Below, one piece after another: positions 61,582-64,000 of a DNA stretch of 64,000 nt. The notes beneath the pieces were generated by a model that was not told the DNA's origin, ran no database searches, and was given only the letters and a program-made list of their open reading frames with translations. The stretch is from the NCBI GenBank assembly GCA_023408075.1, contig JAEYKW010000008.1:1-64000 (forward strand), in the 5' to 3' direction. The DNA comes from Bacillota bacterium (GTDB taxonomy: Bacteria > Bacillota > Clostridia > Christensenellales > SZUA-584). Position 1 is the stretch's first letter. Each line of letters begins with the position of its first letter. A program made the position numbers and the translations under genes.

Positions 61582-61884
61582 ACAAAATAATCGCATAAAA
61601 CAAGCCGGAACGGCAACCACGTTGTTCTGGCTTTTTCATTTGCTTTGCGTAAGAATCCACCGGCTCGCTTATGAAACAGAACAACTTCGGCACTCAGTAT
61701 TGAGCGGGAATGAATGACAAAAAGGTAGATGTCAAAAGCAGTGCGCTCAAGAGGACTTCTTCTTGAGCCATTGTAGGGCAAGTCATAAGACTGGTGGACA
61801 GTATGTGCGGAGACGCAGTCAGCCGCTTTTGGTGTTGGTATATGCCGCCGGTTTCACCGGCGGTACTGATCTGTGGATGAGCCG
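61582..61884. other. Convergent intergenic stretch
   Basis: Besides the + strand terminator it contains GCTCAAGA (61745-61752)/TCTTGAGC (61761-61768), a weak hairpin that may end the minus-strand activase transcript. A 64-codon minus-strand frame at 61694-61888 overlaps the activase end and has no recognisable features. Confidence 0.5.
61603..61637 (+). terminator. Terminator of the HPS/PHI operon
   Basis: Nine-base-pair stem AGCCGGAAC (61603-61611) with GTTCTGGCT (61624-61632), one G-U pair, followed by five T. Confidence 0.85.
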
Positions 61885-62784
61885 TCATAAGACGCTGATT
61901 CCGGCGGCTTCGTAGGGGCTTTTGATGCGCGCAAAAGCCTGCTCGGTGTGCGGCGGCACCTTTTCGTAGGCGTAAGCGCGGCCCAACGCTGCGTATTTCG
62001 CGCCGGCCAGATTGTGATAGCGCATCAGCTGTACACTGTGAATACCGAGGCTCTTAAGATAACCCGTCATCATGTCAATGTCGTCCGCGCTGTCGTTGAA
62101 GCTGGGAATAACGGGGATACGCGCCTGCGCATCGGGGCGCAGCGCGAGCAGCCGCACGGTATTGCTGCGTATCAGCTCATTGCCGACGCCTGTGTATGCC
62201 AGATGCTTTTGGCTGTCGCAGTGCTTGACATCGTAGAAGATTTCGTCGAGCAAGGGCAGCAGCGGTTCAATAACGTGAAAAGGCGCGTAGAGGCTGGTTT
62301 CGATTGCGGTACTGATGCCTGCTGATTTGGCGGCGCAGAGCAGTTCGTGGGCAAATGCGGGCTGATACAGCGGCTCTCCGCCGGACAGCGTCAGTCCCCC
62401 GCCCGAGACGTCATAAAACGTCCTGTCTTTAAGCACCTCGGCCATCACATCGCCGACGGTGACCTCCAAAGCATTGCCGTGGAACAAGGATACGGGGCAG
62501 ACGCGGGTGCAGGCCATGCACTGTGTGCACGCTTCTCTGTCAACAGCTATCGCGTCTGCTTCCCATCTGATCGCGCCGGACGGACAGGCGCCGACGCACA
62601 GCCCGCAGCGGATGCACCCCCTTTTGACCTGGTACAGCTCGTTTCCGCCGTTCTGTGATTCGGGGTTGGCGCACCAGGCGCACCGGAGCGGGCAGCCCTT
62701 CAGAAAGACGGTGGTGCGTATGCCGCTGCCGTCGTGGAGGCAGCAGCGCTGTATTTGAAATATGGTGCCGGTTGTGTTGTGCAT
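61885..62784 (-). CDS. Glycyl radical enzyme activating protein (radical SAM)
   Basis: 299 residues. Radical-SAM cluster motif GCPLRCAWC (Cys-x3-Cys-x2-Cys), an inserted two-cluster ferredoxin domain (RGCIRCGLCVGACPSGA and REACTQCMACTRVCP), then TLSGGEPLYQP and FYDVKHCDSQKHLAYTGV. It abstracts a hydrogen from the Gly of its partner enzyme, encoded ten bases upstream on the same strand. ATG 62784 follows GCGAGG; the frame open to 63024 overlaps the partner gene out of frame and is not used. Activases with the ferredoxin insert serve dehydratase, decarboxylase and lyase types rather than pyruvate formate-lyase itself. Confidence 0.93.
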   Translation of the reverse strand: MHNTTGTIFQIQRCCLHDGSGIRTTVFLKGCPLRCAWCANPESQNGGNELYQVKRGCIRCGLCVGACPSGAIRWEADAIAVDREACTQCMACTRVCPVSLFHGNALEVTVGDVMAEVLKDRTFYDVSGGGLTLSGGEPLYQPAFAHELLCAAKSAGISTAIETSLYAPFHVIEPLLPLLDEIFYDVKHCDSQKHLAYTGVGNELIRSNTVRLLALRPDAQARIPVIPSFNDSADDIDMMTGYLKSLGIHSVQLMRYHNLAGAKYAALGRAYAYEKVPPHTEQAFARIKSPYEAAGISVL

Positions 62785-62794
62785 ACTGGCCTCG

Positions 62795-64000
62795 CTAGAA
62801 TTTTTGCATCGCGGTGCGCGATATGATCTCGTTTTGTATATCCACATCGAGGTCGGTGAAAAAGGCGCTGTATCCCGCCACGCGCACCACCAGATTCCGG
62901 TAGTCGTCCGGATGGCGCTGGGCTTCGCGCAGCGTTTCATCGGAAAGGATATTGAACTGGACGTGCATGCCGCCTTCCTCGAAATACCCCTTGACCAGGT
63001 AGGCGAGCTTCCTCCGGTCTTCATCGGTGGCTGCCAGCGACGGCAGCAGCTTCATATTTAAATCGACGCCGTTGGGAACGAGGCTCAAATTGAGTTTGGA
63101 TGCGGAACGGAATACGGCGGTCGGGCCGGACGTATCCATGCCCTGCTTGGGTGAGATGCCGCCGTCGGCCAAGGGCGTGCCCGCAAGGCGGCCGCTGGCC
63201 ATGGCACCCACCTGTCTGCCGATTGGCGTGTTGGCCGAGACGCAGTACAACCCCGGGCGGAACTTGCCGCCGCGCCATTCGCGGTGCGTAACGACTTCGC
63301 GGCAATACAGCTCCGCCGCATACCGCACAAGCATATCCACCTCGTCGATGTCGTTGCCGTATTTGGGCGCCGCATGGATCAGGCGCTGCCGTTCTCTTTC
63401 TGCGCCGGTAAAGTTGCTGCGGAGCAGCTCGAGCAGGCGCGCCATTGTGATCTCTTTTTTGCGGAACACGAGCTCTTCAATGGCCATCAGCGCATCGCCG
63501 ACGTCCGACGCGCCCACGCCCTGAACGCCGCAGTAGTTATAGCGGCTGCCGCCTGCCGCGCTGTCCTGCCCGTTTTCCATGCAGTCTTTGAGCAGCAGCG
63601 AGCAGTAAATATGAGGCGTATAATCGGCGATGGCCCGCTCTATGATATTGAGGGTGCGCGTCATTTTCTCCACAAAATACGCAACCTGCTTGTGAAAGGC
63701 CAGCTGGATATCGCCGAGGGTCTCAAAGCTAAGCGGGTCGCCGGTTTGCGGCCCCAGCTGTTCGCCCGTCAGCAGACAGACGCCGTTGTTCAGGGCAAGC
63801 TCCAGACACTTGGCCAAATTGAAGTAACACGCGTTGGAGATGCTGAGGCTGCTGCCGTAGGGATTGGGCTCCACGCATCCCACGATGCCGTAATCGCGCG
63901 CTTCCTTGAGCGGCAGGCCGTCTTTCACGAGCGTCGGGATGATGATGTCGTCATTGAATATCGGGTATTTTCCGCCGCCCACGTCGCTGAGTATATCGAA
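62795..64000 (-). CDS. Glycyl radical enzyme (PFL-like), C-terminal part; 5' end outside window
   Basis: About 401 residues are visible and the frame stays open to the window edge. The thiyl-radical Cys and base Glu are in GIVGCVEPNPYGSSLS, and the glycyl-radical loop RVAGYSAFFTDLD sits near the C-terminus. A single Cys followed by V-E-P marks the eliminase/lyase branch (glycerol, propanediol and choline enzymes, hydroxyproline dehydratase, sulfonate lyases), not pyruvate formate-lyase, which has Cys-Cys. Fourteen residues after the Cys there is Asn, where glycerol-dehydratase-like enzymes have Asp. The substrate is unassigned. The activase gene follows ten bases downstream. Confidence 0.9.
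   Translation of the reverse strand, partial: FDILSDVGGGKYPIFNDDIIIPTLVKDGLPLKEARDYGIVGCVEPNPYGSSLSISNACYFNLAKCLELALNNGVCLLTGEQLGPQTGDPLSFETLGDIQLAFHKQVAYFVEKMTRTLNIIERAIADYTPHIYCSLLLKDCMENGQDSAAGGSRYNYCGVQGVGASDVGDALMAIEELVFRKKEITMARLLELLRSNFTGAERERQRLIHAAPKYGNDIDEVDMLVRYAAELYCREVVTHREWRGGKFRPGLYCVSANTPIGRQVGAMASGRLAGTPLADGGISPKQGMDTSGPTAVFRSASKLNLSLVPNGVDLNMKLLPSLAATDEDRRKLAYLVKGYFEEGGMHVQFNILSDETLREAQRHPDDYRNLVVRVAGYSAFFTDLDVDIQNEIISRTAMQKF

Noticed and set aside
62785..63024. N-terminal extension of the activase gene
   Set aside because: It lies within the glycyl radical enzyme gene in a different frame; the family N-terminus begins at 62784.
1..64000. CRISPR array, prophage or integrative element
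   Set aside because: No regularly spaced direct repeats, integrase, capsid, relaxase or transposase genes were found; the only mobile traces are non-coding repeats.

Overview
The window reads as a low-to-mid-GC Firmicute of the class Clostridia: YesM/YesN-type two-component pairs, ribose-type (CUT2) and maltose-type (CUT1) sugar ABC importers, lipoprotein solute-binding proteins, DeoR regulators, an oxygen-sensitive glycyl radical enzyme, strong AGGAGG-like ribosome binding sites and the gram-positive rnr-smpB-ssrA order. A gut or other anaerobic, plant- or mucus-glycan-using clostridium (for example Christensenellales- or Oscillospirales-like) fits, but the lineage is inference. Nearly all genes are on the + strand. 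No rRNA, tRNA, CRISPR array, transposase or prophage was seen.

Layout. (1) 1-1116: end of rnr, smpB and tmRNA (ssrA), a ribosome-rescue/housekeeping block. (2) 1200-12096: PfkB sugar kinase, YesN-type regulator, YesM-type kinase, then an ADP-ribosylglycohydrolase-family enzyme with a four-gene CUT2 importer (ATPase, permease, binding protein, second permease). The kinase and the glycohydrolase operon share a 50-bp upstream element. (3) 12600-26908: a second kinase/regulator pair, a CUT1 importer (binding protein and two permeases), a GH31 glycosidase, a GH127 glycosidase, a chemoreceptor and an MsmK-type ATPase: a sense, swim, import and cut locus for an arabinose/xylose-containing glycan. 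(4) 26995-33061: a DeoR repressor divergent from a 2-oxoacid dehydrogenase complex (E2, E3 and a fused E1 alpha-beta). (5) 33151-37542: a third regulator/kinase pair followed by a lone binding protein. (6) 37543-38381: a gene-free stretch with decayed MITE-like repeats and terminator-like hairpins. (7) 38382-48214: a CUT2 importer followed by L-fucose isomerase, fucose mutarotase, a rhamnulokinase-type kinase, a sorbitol-6-phosphate-dehydrogenase-like SDR and a PHP-domain hydrolase; no fuculose-phosphate aldolase. (8) 48366-51393: GNAT acetyltransferase, MATE exporter and a small membrane protein. (9) 51695-61637: a long operon from a strong promoter: TIM-barrel sugar isomerase/epimerase, Gfo/Idh/MocA oxidoreductase, CUT2 importer, cupin-type phosphoglucose isomerase, 3-hexulose-6-phosphate synthase, 6-phospho-3-hexuloisomerase, ROK kinase and DeoR regulator. 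(10) 61885-64000, minus strand: a glycyl-radical-enzyme activase and the C-terminal part of its partner enzyme, cut by the window edge.

The most interesting candidate is region 9. Ribulose-monophosphate enzymes (HPS and PHI) lie in a sugar-import operon together with the oxidoreductase/TIM-barrel pair typical of 3-keto-sugar chemistry. This suggests a catabolic route in which an imported hexose or glycoside is turned into a 3-keto sugar phosphate and drained to fructose-6-phosphate or ribulose-5-phosphate. Second-rank candidates are the aldolase-less fucose locus with SDR and PHP proteins, and the ADP-ribosylglycohydrolase/PfkB import locus.
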